Shown in pieces: positions 8,263 to 17,176 of a stretch of DNA of 64,000 bases; the first letter of the stretch is position 1; each line of letters opens with the position of its first letter. This stretch comes from CAVPMN01 sp963706425 (GTDB lineage: Bacteria > Actinomycetota > Acidimicrobiia > Acidimicrobiales > Acidimicrobilacustridaceae), in the NCBI GenBank assembly GCA_963706425.1, contig CAVPMN010000003.1, positions 62,001 to 126,000 of the forward strand. The letters run 5' to 3'. Made by a program: the position numbers and the translations under genes. A model generated the notes under the pieces. The model made no database searches, was not told the DNA's origin, and saw nothing but the letters and a program-made list of their open reading frames with translations.

Positions 8263-9882
8263 ATGGTGGATCTGCGCGACTCCGGCGCATTGCCGGACAA
8301 CGATGACGTGGTGGCGGGACTGGAGGACGTGGCGCTCGACGTGCTGTCGGGCGGCGACATCCGCGTCCAGGTCGATCGGCTCGACGAGCTGCTCGACTGT
8401 GACTACGCGGACCGGCCGATGGCGGCCCTGATGGTCGGCGCCGCGTGTCACCACGCCCACCGAGGTGACCCTCGAGCCGATCAGCTCGTCGCGTCGGCCT
8501 GGGAGGCCCTGCTGCGACGGCAGGACGACAAGGGCCTCGGCGTGGCCGCCAACGTGCGGGCCAACCTGGCGATCGCTCGAGGCGACCTCGATGCCGCCCT
8601 TCGGTGGTGGGCGCGCTCGCTCGAGTTGCTCGACGAAGAGTGCCCGCTCACGGGTCCGGCCCTTGCCCATCAGTCGATGGAGGCCTATCAGCGGGGCGAT
8701 CTCACGGAGGCGATCGAACGTGCGCAGGCAGCTCTCGGTCGACTGCGCGTCAGCGGCGATCACCAGGCCGAGATCGTGCCACTCACCTATCTCGCCCTCT
8801 ACTCGGTTTACCGGGGCGAGCTCGACCGGGCAGAGGCCTTCCTGGCGGGTGCACGGCAGGTCCTCGCCGACGACCGTTCTCGCGGGAATCGCCACGATGC
8901 GCCGCTGTTCCATGCGATGGCCGGGGTTCTCGCGTCGGTGCGGGGCGATCATGACGCTGCGGAGGAGTCATTCTCGGCCGCGTTGCGAGAAGCGGACGAG
9001 CTCAACGCGCCGTGGTACGCAGTCATTGTGCGGACGATGCGGGCGGAGTTCACAGCGTCGGCAATGCCCCAGCGCTCTCTTCATGACGCGCTCACGGCCC
9101 GGCGAAGCGCAGTTTCCCTGGGTGACGGGTGGTGGGCCAGCTTGGCGCTGCTTGCCGAGGGCAACGCCCGTCGCGAGCTCGGCGAGCTCAGCGCGGCAGT
9201 GTCCCTCTACGACGCAGCCTGCTGTGAGCTGACCAACCCGCTCGAACAGGCGCGGGCCATGCTGGAACTCGGTACCACCCACGTTCGACTGGGCGATCGG
9301 GCTTACGCGCGGTCGGTGCTGTTACAGGCGCTCGCCATCTTCGAGCGAGCTGGCGCCAGCTACTTCGAGTCGCGCACCTGCCTCGCGCTGGTTGATGCGG
9401 AACGCGATCGAGGTGCTCACTGGCTGAACCGGGCACGGCTGGCGGCGCACACCACCGACGCCGAACCGGCCACCTACCCCTTCCTCGACGCGGCACCAGG
9501 GCAGCTGTCGGTCACGGTCGACGGGACGCCGAGCGTTTGCCGCAACGGCGAGCGCGTCGCGTTCATCACCCGTCACGCCGAGATCGCGGTGGTCCTGCTC
9601 GCCCTCAGCGGTCCAGAAGGGATCGACGCAGGGAAGCTCGGCGCCGCGCTCTGGCCCAACGCGCCCGGCGGCCGCCGAGGACCGCGCCTGCGCACCATGT
9701 TGTGGCAGATCCGCAACTCACTCGGGCCCGACGCGTGGCGCCTGGTCCGGCACAACGGTGTGGTGTCGCTCGACCTGTCCGGCTGCCCGGCGGTGGGTGC
9801 ACCGAGCGCCGAGCTGCGTCGGGCGCTCGACGACGGCGACATCCCCGAAGCCGTCGAGGTGCTCCGCCGATCGATGGCCTGA
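8263..9882 (+). CDS. TPR-repeat protein with C-terminal winged-helix (SARP-like) domain
   Basis: About 539 aa. Residues 30-420 form helical pairs of tetratricopeptide type (for example GDLDAALRWWARSLELLDEE, GDHDAAEESFSAALREAD, ELSAAVSLYDAACCELT). The last 110 residues resemble the OmpR/SARP winged helix (AALWPNAPGGRRGPRLRTML...SLGPDAWRLVRHNGV). SARP regulators usually carry the winged helix at the N terminus, followed by BTAD; here the order is reversed and BTAD is not evident. Start is uncertain: ATG 8263 with GAGGGAG upstream was preferred over GTG 8212. It is divergent from the TetR gene and may share its operator. Probable regulator, target unknown. Confidence 0.7.
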   Translation: MVDLRDSGALPDNDDVVAGLEDVALDVLSGGDIRVQVDRLDELLDCDYADRPMAALMVGAACHHAHRGDPRADQLVASAWEALLRRQDDKGLGVAANVRANLAIARGDLDAALRWWARSLELLDEECPLTGPALAHQSMEAYQRGDLTEAIERAQAALGRLRVSGDHQAEIVPLTYLALYSVYRGELDRAEAFLAGARQVLADDRSRGNRHDAPLFHAMAGVLASVRGDHDAAEESFSAALREADELNAPWYAVIVRTMRAEFTASAMPQRSLHDALTARRSAVSLGDGWWASLALLAEGNARRELGELSAAVSLYDAACCELTNPLEQARAMLELGTTHVRLGDRAYARSVLLQALAIFERAGASYFESRTCLALVDAERDRGAHWLNRARLAAHTTDAEPATYPFLDAAPGQLSVTVDGTPSVCRNGERVAFITRHAEIAVVLLALSGPEGIDAGKLGAALWPNAPGGRRGPRLRTMLWQIRNSLGPDAWRLVRHNGVVSLDLSGCPAVGAPSAELRRALDDGDIPEAVEVLRRSMA

Positions 9883-9940
9883 CCCCACGATCCGCACCGC
9901 GCCTGGCGTGGTCGGGGTGGCTGGGCAAGACTCGCCGCCC

Positions 9941-10405
9941 ATGGGGAGATGGACTCGCGAGGAGATCGAGAACGCGTTCGCGGACTATCAGCGAACGGCG
10001 TTGCAGGCGGGCACGACGGGGAACTGGGACGCGTGGGCCGATCAGTTCACCGAGGACGCCACCTACATCGAGCACCACTACGGCACGATCGGTGGTCGGG
10101 AGGCCATCCGGTCATGGATCAGCGAGACCATGTCGACCTTCCCCGGCGCGCAGATGCCGCACTTCCCGGTCGAGTGGTATGTCATCGACGAGGACCGGGG
10201 CTGGGTCGTCTGCCAGGTCTGGAACCGCATGGAAGACCCGGGCGACGGCTCACTGCACCAGGCCTACAACTTCACGCTGTTGAAGTACGCCGGTGACGGC
10301 AAGTGGAGCTACGAGGAAGACATCTACAACCCGGCCCACTTCGCCACGATGGTGCAAGGCTGGATCGACACCCGTAAGGGGCTCGAGGCCGACGGTGCGT
10401 CGTAG
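9941..10405 (+). CDS. SnoaL-like (NTF2-fold) protein
   Basis: A 154-aa cone-shaped alpha+beta barrel protein. The pattern W-D-A-W-A-D-Q-F-T-E-D-A-T-Y-I-E-H-H followed by GTIGGREAIRSWI is typical of SnoaL-like/nuclear transport factor 2 proteins, which include polyketide cyclases, ketosteroid isomerases and many uncharacterised members. The acidic and His residues in the first strand region could form the pocket, but the reaction cannot be told. The stop codon overlaps the start of the downstream lipoprotein gene by 11 bp, so the two are probably co-transcribed. Confidence 0.75.
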   Translation: MGRWTREEIENAFADYQRTALQAGTTGNWDAWADQFTEDATYIEHHYGTIGGREAIRSWISETMSTFPGAQMPHFPVEWYVIDEDRGWVVCQVWNRMEDPGDGSLHQAYNFTLLKYAGDGKWSYEEDIYNPAHFATMVQGWIDTRKGLEADGAS

Positions 10406-12419
10406 CCTCGTCGCGCTCGGCACAGGCCTCCTGCTGGTGCTGGGCGCGTGCACATCCGACTCACCCGAAGCGACCAGTGCCACCGACGCGCCGAGCGGGC
10501 TCACCATCGAGGCCGTGTCGACTCGTGCGGAGTACGTGACGGGCGGCGACGTGTTGATCTCGATCAGATCGACCGAGCCGGGAGCGCTCGACGCGGTCAG
10601 GGTGACCGCCGACGGGCGCGACGTCTCCAGCGAGTTCAGCGAGACCGACGAGGCCGGCGGGGACGGCCGAGCAGTCGACGGCAGCTGGCAGGGCTTGATC
10701 GAAGGGCTGCCCGAGGGCGAGAGCACCATCATCGCGTCGTCGGGCGACGACGAGGCTGAGCTGGCGGTCATCAACCATCCGACCACCGGGCCGCTCTTCA
10801 GCGGCCCGCACATGGAGCCCTACGTCTGCACCACCGCCCGATCGGGTCTGGGTGAGCCCACCGACGCCGACTGCTCGGCCCCGCCTACCACCGAGACGAC
10901 CGAGGTCGAGCCGGGGGTCACCGCCACGGTCGAGCGCGGCGTGCTCAACCGGTCGATCTACACCATCGCCGTGCCTGACGACGGGTGGAACGGCCGGCTG
11001 GTCTACCGCTTCGGCGGCGGCTGCGGCACCTCGTACAGCCAGGGCAGCGAGCTCGTGTCGGCGGTCGAGCCCTCGATCCTGGCGGCCGGCTACGCCGTCG
11101 CCACCTCGACCCTCAACACGTTCCAGGTCGCCTGCAACGACGTGCTCTCGGCCGAGTCGATGCTCATGGTGAAAGAGCACTTCATCGAGACCTACGGCGT
11201 GCCCGAGTTCACGATCGGCGAAGGTGGATCGGGCGGCGCCATCCAGCAGCTGCTGATCGCCCAGAACTACCCGGGCCTACTCGACGCGCTCGCCCCGGCG
11301 GTGCCGTTCCCCGACGCGCTGTCGATCTCACCCGGGGTCACCGACTGCGGGCTGCTCACCACCTACTACGCCACGCCGACGGGCTCGACGCTCACCGACG
11401 AGCAGAAGGCGGCGATCAACGGCCATCTCACCACCGGCACTTGTGCGCTCTGGAGCACGTCGTTCGTGCCGGTCGTCGATGCCACCACCGGGTGTGCCGA
11501 CGAGCTACTCGCCGAGGTCTACGACCCCATCGACAACCCCGACGGCGTGCGCTGCACGCTCCAGGACATCGCGGTCAACCTGGTGGGGCGCGACCCGGAG
11601 ACGGGGTTCGGCAACCGTGCCCTCGACAACACCGGGGTGCAGTACGGCTGGCAGGCGCTCGCCGACGGGGTGCTCTCGATCGACCAGTTCCTCGACCTCA
11701 ACGAGGGGATCGGCGGCTATGACATCGACGGCCAGGTGGTCGCCGAGCGCACCGAGGTGAGCGAGGAGGTCATGCGCACGCCGTACGCGACCGGCCGGGT
11801 GCTCTCCGACACCGCAGCGTTGGCCGAGGTGCCCATCGTGTTGGTCAACGTGTACACCGACGACAAGGGCGACATCCACGATCGCCAGCGCATCTTCGCC
11901 ATCCGCGAGCGCCTCGCCACCGGCACCGAGACCGATCGCAACTTGGTGCTGTGGACCCGCCCCGGGAGGGGCAGCCTCACCGAGACGCTGCTCGGCGCGG
12001 TGGGAGAGACCGTCGGTGTCATCGACGTGCTCGACCGCTGGCTCACTGCGGCCGCAGCCGATCGGTCGGACGGCTCCCAGGCCCAGCGCCTGGCCGCCAA
12101 CCGTCCCGACGACGCGGTCGACACCTGCGTCACGCCTGAGGGCGAGACCCTCGCCGGTGACGACACCTACCAGGCTGACAACGCGTGCACGGAGGCCTAT
12201 CCGGTCGGGTCCGACCCTCGGCAGGTCGCCGGTGCCTCGCTGAGCAACGACATCATGAAGTGTCAGCTCCGACCGATCGACCCGGGGTCGTATCCGGTGG
12301 AACTCTCGGCCGAGCAGCTCGAGCGCCTGAACACGATCTTCCCGGACGGGGTCTGCGATTGGAGCCAGCCGGGAATCGGTCAGGTGCCCCTCGAGGGCTC
12401 CTGGCTGCGTTTCGGCTGA
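10395..12419 (+). CDS. DUF6351 family lipoprotein, putative secreted hydrolase
   Basis: A 674-aa exported lipoprotein. GTG 10395 opens a signal peptide (VRRSLVALGTGLLLVLGAC) ending in lipobox LGAC. The body matches my recollection of the DUF6351 pattern: V-S-T-R-A-E-Y-V-T-G-G-D-V-L at the N terminus, NHPTTGPLFSGPHMEPYVC, WNGRLVYRFGGGCGTSYSQG, and MMVKEHFIE-like followed by GEGGSGGAIQQLLIAQNYPG. The last resembles an alpha/beta-hydrolase nucleophile elbow (G-x-S-x-G-like), so an esterase or hydrolase role outside the cell is plausible but unproven. It overlaps the SnoaL-like gene by 11 bp; that coupling suggests a shared substrate pathway. Confidence 0.8.
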   Translation: MRRSLVALGTGLLLVLGACTSDSPEATSATDAPSGLTIEAVSTRAEYVTGGDVLISIRSTEPGALDAVRVTADGRDVSSEFSETDEAGGDGRAVDGSWQGLIEGLPEGESTIIASSGDDEAELAVINHPTTGPLFSGPHMEPYVCTTARSGLGEPTDADCSAPPTTETTEVEPGVTATVERGVLNRSIYTIAVPDDGWNGRLVYRFGGGCGTSYSQGSELVSAVEPSILAAGYAVATSTLNTFQVACNDVLSAESMLMVKEHFIETYGVPEFTIGEGGSGGAIQQLLIAQNYPGLLDALAPAVPFPDALSISPGVTDCGLLTTYYATPTGSTLTDEQKAAINGHLTTGTCALWSTSFVPVVDATTGCADELLAEVYDPIDNPDGVRCTLQDIAVNLVGRDPETGFGNRALDNTGVQYGWQALADGVLSIDQFLDLNEGIGGYDIDGQVVAERTEVSEEVMRTPYATGRVLSDTAALAEVPIVLVNVYTDDKGDIHDRQRIFAIRERLATGTETDRNLVLWTRPGRGSLTETLLGAVGETVGVIDVLDRWLTAAAADRSDGSQAQRLAANRPDDAVDTCVTPEGETLAGDDTYQADNACTEAYPVGSDPRQVAGASLSNDIMKCQLRPIDPGSYPVELSAEQLERLNTIFPDGVCDWSQPGIGQVPLEGSWLRFG

Positions 12420-12422
12420 TCG

Positions 12423-13483
12423 ATGCGGGCACTGTGTGTCGCGGGGCGCGGCCGAACCTCATGAAGATCGCGCCGGTGTTGACGGCGCTGGATGCACGGG
12501 GCGTCGACACCACCCTGGTGCACACGGGTCAGCACTACGACGCCATCATGAGCGACGTCTTCTTCGACGAGCTCGGGCTGCGGGCTCCCGACGTGCACCT
12601 CGGTGTGGGATCGGGCACCCACGCCGAGCAGACGGCCGCAGTGATGGTGGCGATGGAGCCGGTGGTGGCGAGCTTCGCGCCTGATGTCATCGTCGTCGTC
12701 GGCGACGTCAACTCGACGATGGCGGCTGCGCTGGTGGGCGCCAAGGCCTGCGTGACGGTGGCGCACGTCGAGGCCGGGCTGCGCAGCGGTGACCGCACCA
12801 TGCCCGAGGAGATCAATCGCATGGTCACCGACCGCATCAGCGAAGTTCTTCTGGCCCCGTCGCCCGATGCGGTCGACAACCTGCGAGCCGAGGGCCGCAG
12901 CGACGACGAGATCCATCTCGTGGGCAACGTGATGGTCGACACGCTGTTCTCCAACCTCGACCGGGCACGGAAGCAACCGACACTGGCCGAGTTGGGGCTC
13001 ACGCCCGGTGGCTACGCGCTGGTCACGCTGCATCGGCCGGCCAACGTCGACGAGCCGGCGGTGCTCGCCGGCTTGGTGTCGGCGCTCGAGCAGATCGCCG
13101 AGCACGTGCCCGTGGTGTTCCCGGTGCACCCGCGCACCCGCGGGCGCCTGCCGGCGGGTGCGGCCCCCCGGGGCGTCGAGCTGATCGACCCGCTCGGTTA
13201 CCTCGATTTCCTGGCCCTCGAAGCGTCGGCGGGCCTGGTGCTCACCGACTCGGGTGGCGTGCAGGAGGAGACCACGGTGCTCGGGGTGCCGTGCCTGACG
13301 CTTCGCGATGCCACCGAGCGGCCGATCACGGTGACCGAGGGGACGAACCAGGTGGTCGGTCGCGAGCCGGCGGTCATCGTGGCCGCGGCCAACGCTGTGC
13401 TCCGCGATGGGGTGGCCCCCCGTCGCCCGGCCCTGTGGGACGGCCATGCCGCCGACCGCATCGCCGACGTCCTCCTGCGCTGA
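12423..13483 (+). CDS. wecB: UDP-N-acetylglucosamine 2-epimerase (non-hydrolysing), one apparent frameshift
   Basis: Interconverts UDP-GlcNAc and UDP-ManNAc for surface polysaccharide synthesis. Motifs: ARPNLMKIAPV, HTGQHYD, VVVGDVNS, HVEAGLRSGDRTMPEEINR, TLHRPANVD, FPVHPRT, LTDSGGVQEE. ATG 12423 (MRALCVAG...) is out of frame with the rest; restoring one G in the GCGGGG run at 12441-12446 gives the expected MRALCVAGARPNLMKIAPV start. Without it, translation could only begin at an internal ATG (12462), which removes the first Rossmann strand. It starts 3 nt after the DUF6351 stop codon and ends at a large palindrome. Confidence 0.88.
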
Positions 13484-13502
13484 CCGCGCTCCTCCATCGC
13501 AA

Positions 13503-13546
13503 CTGGCAGGTCAAACCCGCACCAGGGTGCGGGTTTGACCTGCCAG
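13503..13546. terminator. 44-bp near-perfect palindrome, bidirectional terminator candidate
   Basis: Arms 13503-13523 and 13526-13546 are exact inverted copies over 21 bp, separated by AG. As RNA this gives a stem of about 19 bp with a small loop. It sits exactly between the convergent wecB and methyltransferase genes. No T-run follows on either side. It could be a terminator or an intergenic palindromic element. Confidence 0.6.
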
Positions 13547-13557
13547 AACGGGTGCGG

Positions 13558-14058
13558 TCAGGCGGGTTTGTCGGCGCGGAGGTAGAGGTCGCCGCGATCG
13601 GTGGCCACCTCGAGGGCCCAGCAACCGACCGCCCACTCGTCGAGCAGGGCGCGCACCTCGGCGGCCGGCACGTTGCGATACCACTCGCCCTCGCGCAGCT
13701 CCCACCCGTCGACCGCCGAGTGGGCCGGTCGGGGGTCGGTGGCGCACGTCATGAGCAGGCGGCCACCGGGCGCGACGGCCTCCCAGGCGTTGGCCAGGAT
13801 GTCGGCCCACCGAGGCGCGTGCTCGAGCACCTCGGTGCTGACCACCACGTCGAACTCGCCGGGTGCTCGCCAGTCGGCCGCGTCGGCCACCTCGTCGACG
13901 CCCGAGCCGGGGGCGAGGTCGATGCCGTGATAGCGGCGGGCCGCGGGGAACAGCGGACGCACGCTGCCGTTGATGTCGAGGCTGCCGATCTCGAGCACGC
14001 GGCCCGGGGGCAGGCCTGAAACGTTGCGGGTGACGAACTCGAGGGCTTGGACGTGCAT
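13558..14058 (-). CDS. SAM-dependent methyltransferase (class I)
   Basis: A 166-aa minimal Rossmann-fold methyltransferase. Motif I is GRVLEIGSLDINGSVRPLF at about 19-37, motif II YHGIDLAPGSGVD, motif III FDVVVSTEVLEHAPRW and motif IV PGGRLLMTCA. It is short for the class, and its acceptor cannot be predicted. The start ATG lies 5 nt downstream of the acyltransferase stop codon, so the pair forms an operon. The surface-polysaccharide context suggests it might methylate a sugar, but that is inference. Confidence 0.8.
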   Translation of the reverse strand: MHVQALEFVTRNVSGLPPGRVLEIGSLDINGSVRPLFPAARRYHGIDLAPGSGVDEVADAADWRAPGEFDVVVSTEVLEHAPRWADILANAWEAVAPGGRLLMTCATDPRPAHSAVDGWELREGEWYRNVPAAEVRALLDEWAVGCWALEVATDRGDLYLRADKPA

Positions 14059-14063
14059 GCCGT

Positions 14064-16869
14064 TCAGCCGTCGGCGGGCAGCGGCCGACCGACCAGCTCG
14101 TAGAGCTGCGGTGCCAGCCACGTGGCGATCTCGGTGGCGGCCGCCGGGGTGGGAGCCAGGCCGTCGGGCCGCCGCTCCGGGTCGAACTCGCCGCCGGGCC
14201 AGCTGCGGGCCAGCTCGCCGTAGTCGAGCACGGTGACGAAGTCGCGAGTGGCGGCCACTTGGCGCACCAGATCGTTGAGCCGGTCGACTCGCGACGGATC
14301 GGCCGCCGGGTGACCGGGCGACGTGCCGTCGGGTGCCCGCCCGGGATCGACGTGGGGACTCAGCAGCCACACCACCTTGGCGCCGTTGGAGTTGAGCACG
14401 TCGGTGACCTTGCTCAGCTCGTCGAGGATGAACTGGTCGTAGTAGGGGTCGCCCAGGGCCCGCCACACCCCGTCGCCGAGCTCGCGGTTGGTGACGTCCC
14501 ACAGGGCGGTCTGGGCCACCACCACGTCGGGCGGTGTGCCGGCCAGCACCACCGGATAGAGGGTGTCCCAGTGGTTGCACTCGTCGGGCACCGGCTCGGG
14601 GAAGCCCAACAGGTTGGCGCGGGTGCCACCCCGACCCATGCCACACGACTCCTGAGCCGAGGTGCGCACCGTCATCTTGGTGTCGCCCGAGCTCCACTCG
14701 GCCAGCCCGGTGCCGATGCGCTGTGAGACGCCGTCGCCCACCACCACGACCGACACCGGTTCGCTGGTGGCTGCCTCGGCGGTGCGCTTCTCGACCCAGT
14801 CGTCGCGCCAGGTCTCGAGCAGCGCGCCGGCCAGGAACTGGTCGGCGACCTCGATCGACGTGTCCTCCGTGAAGTGGGTGCCGTCGGGGCGGAGGCGGGC
14901 GTCTTCGGCGTCGGGCTGGTCGGCGACCCAGCCGGCCAGGTCGATGACCTTGACCTTGCCGGGGCGCACCTGCGGCAGCTGGCCGACCAGCTCGTTGAAG
15001 CGCTCGGTGCGTCCGGTGGCGTCGTAGCCGGTGGGGTCTTCACCCACCGAAGCCGAGCCCGGAGCCGGGCTCGTGAGCCACACCACGAGGGCCCCGTTGG
15101 CCGACAGGGTGTCGACCGCGGCGGTCATCTCGGCCAGGGCGAAGTCGTCGAAGATCGGATCGCCGGGTGAGCGCCACTCGTCGTCGCCGGGCACCTGGCG
15201 GTCGGCGATGTCCCACGGCCCCACCTGCACCACGGCCACATCGGGTGAGCCCTTGGTGATGCGCTCGGTCCAGATGTTCTGCCAGTCGTTGCAGTCGGCG
15301 GCGGAGTCGGCCACCACGCCGGCCACTCGGCGCTGCGGGGTGCGGATGACACTGCACCCGAGGCCCGAGAACCCCTCGATGTTGAAGCCCTCGCCCGTGC
15401 GGTAGAGGTAGGTGCCGACCCCCCAGCTGGTCATGAGCGCGGTGGAGTCGCCGAAGAACGCCACGCGCGGCGCAGGTGCGACGAGCGAGGCCGGGTCGAT
15501 GGTGGTCGACGGGAGCTGCTCGACATCGGCCGTGAGCGAGTCGAAGTCGCGCTGGGTGGCCTCGAAGTCGAGGTCGGGATCGGCGGCGGTGGCGCTGATG
15601 AGGATGGCGCCGGCGGCGATGAGGGCGATGGCGAACGGGGCCACCCGGATGGGGCGGAACCTGAGGATGCGTTTGCCGTGACGGATCGGGCTCTCGAGAT
15701 AGCGGAAGGAGAGCTCGGCGAGCACCAGGGTGATGGCCACGCCGATGAGGAAGCGAGGCCAGATCTCGAGATCGGTGGTCTGGCGCAGCCACAGGAAGAT
15801 CGGCCAGTGGAAGAGGTAGACGCCGTAGGAGATCTGGCCGAGCCGCCGGAGCGGGGCGATGGCCAGCAGCCTTGGTGACGGGCCCGACGGGCAGCACCGC
15901 CGCCGCGATGACGACGGCCGACAGCAGCGCGTAGAAGGAGAGCCCGCCCTCGTAGAGCCACGAACTGGTCTGAGGGGTGTTGACCCAGATGAACACGATG
16001 ACCGCGAGGGCGGCGGTGCCGAGGGCCGCCACGGCGATGCGCACCGGGCCGGGTCGGGCCAGGCGGGTGGTGACGCTCGAGTGGAACAGGACCGTGGCGA
16101 GGATGCCGCCCACCAGGAGCTCGCTGGCCCGCGTGTCGGTGCCGAGATAGATGCGGTTGTCGCTGAAGCCCCCGAACAAGGCGAGCGACAGCGAGCCGAG
16201 CGCCAGTGCGGTCAGCACGACGGTGAGCAGCGTGCGGTACTTGCGGCCGACCGTCTGCAGCCAGTAGCGGCGCTTGTGATCGCGGGCACGGTGGGCGAAC
16301 GAGCCGATGCCGAAGAGCCCGGTGATCAGCAGCGGGAACACCAGGTAGAACTGCTCTTCGATGGCCAGGCTCCAGAAGTGGAGCAGGGGCGACGGCGCTG
16401 CGAACAGATCGGCATAGCTCTGCTCGGTGAAGATGAACCGCCAGTTGGCCACGTAGGCGAGCGAGGCGATGACGTCGCCGGCCAGGTTCTCGCGTTGCAC
16501 GGTGTCGGCCACGAACACCCCGAACACCAGGGCGAGGGCGAGACAGGCCAGCGAGGCCGGCATGAGGCGGCGGAAGCGGCGGCCCCAGAAGGCCCGGAGG
16601 TCGACGCTGTCGCGGCTGGCCTTCTCGGCCAACAACAGGGAGGTGATGAGGAAGCCCGACAGCGTGAAGAAGGTCGAGACGCCGAGGTAGCCGCCGACCA
16701 TCCAGCTGAACCCGCCGTGGAAGAACAGGACGCCCGCGACGGCCACGCCGCGCAGGCCGTCGAGCGCGGGGAAGTAGGGGAGGCGGGGCGCATCGGCTCG
16801 GGCGTTCGGCGCCGGCGCGGCGTCGGCCGTCGTCGCGCCGGGTGGCGCTTCGACGTCGGCTATGGCCAC
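14064..16869 (-). CDS. Membrane acyltransferase (AT3/OafA type) with two C-terminal SGNH domains, one frameshift
   Basis: About 934 aa. Residues 30-400 are an acyltransferase-3 domain with many helices (LDGLRGVAVAGVLFFHGGF, LSGFLITSLLL, FWSLAIEEQFYLVFP), which passes acyl groups across the membrane onto envelope glycans. A periplasmic SGNH domain follows (VAFFGDSTALM at about 471-482; RPDGTHF carrying Asp and His near 660-665). A second, similar unit (about 705-926) has GDG in place of GDS and RPDGLAP in place of DGTHF, so it looks catalytically dead. Frame breaks at about 15870, where an extra G sits in AAGG. GTG 16869 has GGGGGA upstream. Likely decorates the neighbouring polysaccharide. 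Confidence 0.87.
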
Positions 16870-17176
16870 ACGTCCCCCGGGATCATCTCGACGGTCGGTC
16901 CTTCATGCGCGTTCGGATCAAGTTTGACACTTCGACCACCGACGTTTGCCAGTTCGGGCCAGGGGGCCGGAGCGGACGAAATCGCAGGTGGGACGCCTGG
17001 ACGCTAGCAGCGACCCTCCCTCGGGCAACGTCAATGCCCCGCTGCGTGGTGCCGTCGGGCAGCACCACGATCGATGCGTCGTGTTGGCCCGTCTGCGGCC
17101 CCCTCCCGTACGGTGTCGGGCACGCCGACGTTCTCGGCATCAGCGGCCCTCGGGGCCCTCGCGAAGGGGAGAGATC
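16870..17176. promoter_or_regulatory. 307-bp divergent intergenic region
   Basis: Separates the acyltransferase gene (minus) from the acyl-CoA dehydrogenase (plus). A TAGCGT hexamer (minus strand, 17009-17004) and a TACGGT (plus, about 17107) could be -10 elements. A TTGACA occurs at 16924-16929 without a well-spaced -10. No gene is seen. Confidence 0.35.

Noticed and set aside
15859..17007. 382-codon plus-strand frame rich in Gly/Glu/Arg
   Set aside because: Antisense to the acyltransferase membrane domain; composition and lack of motifs mark it as a shadow.
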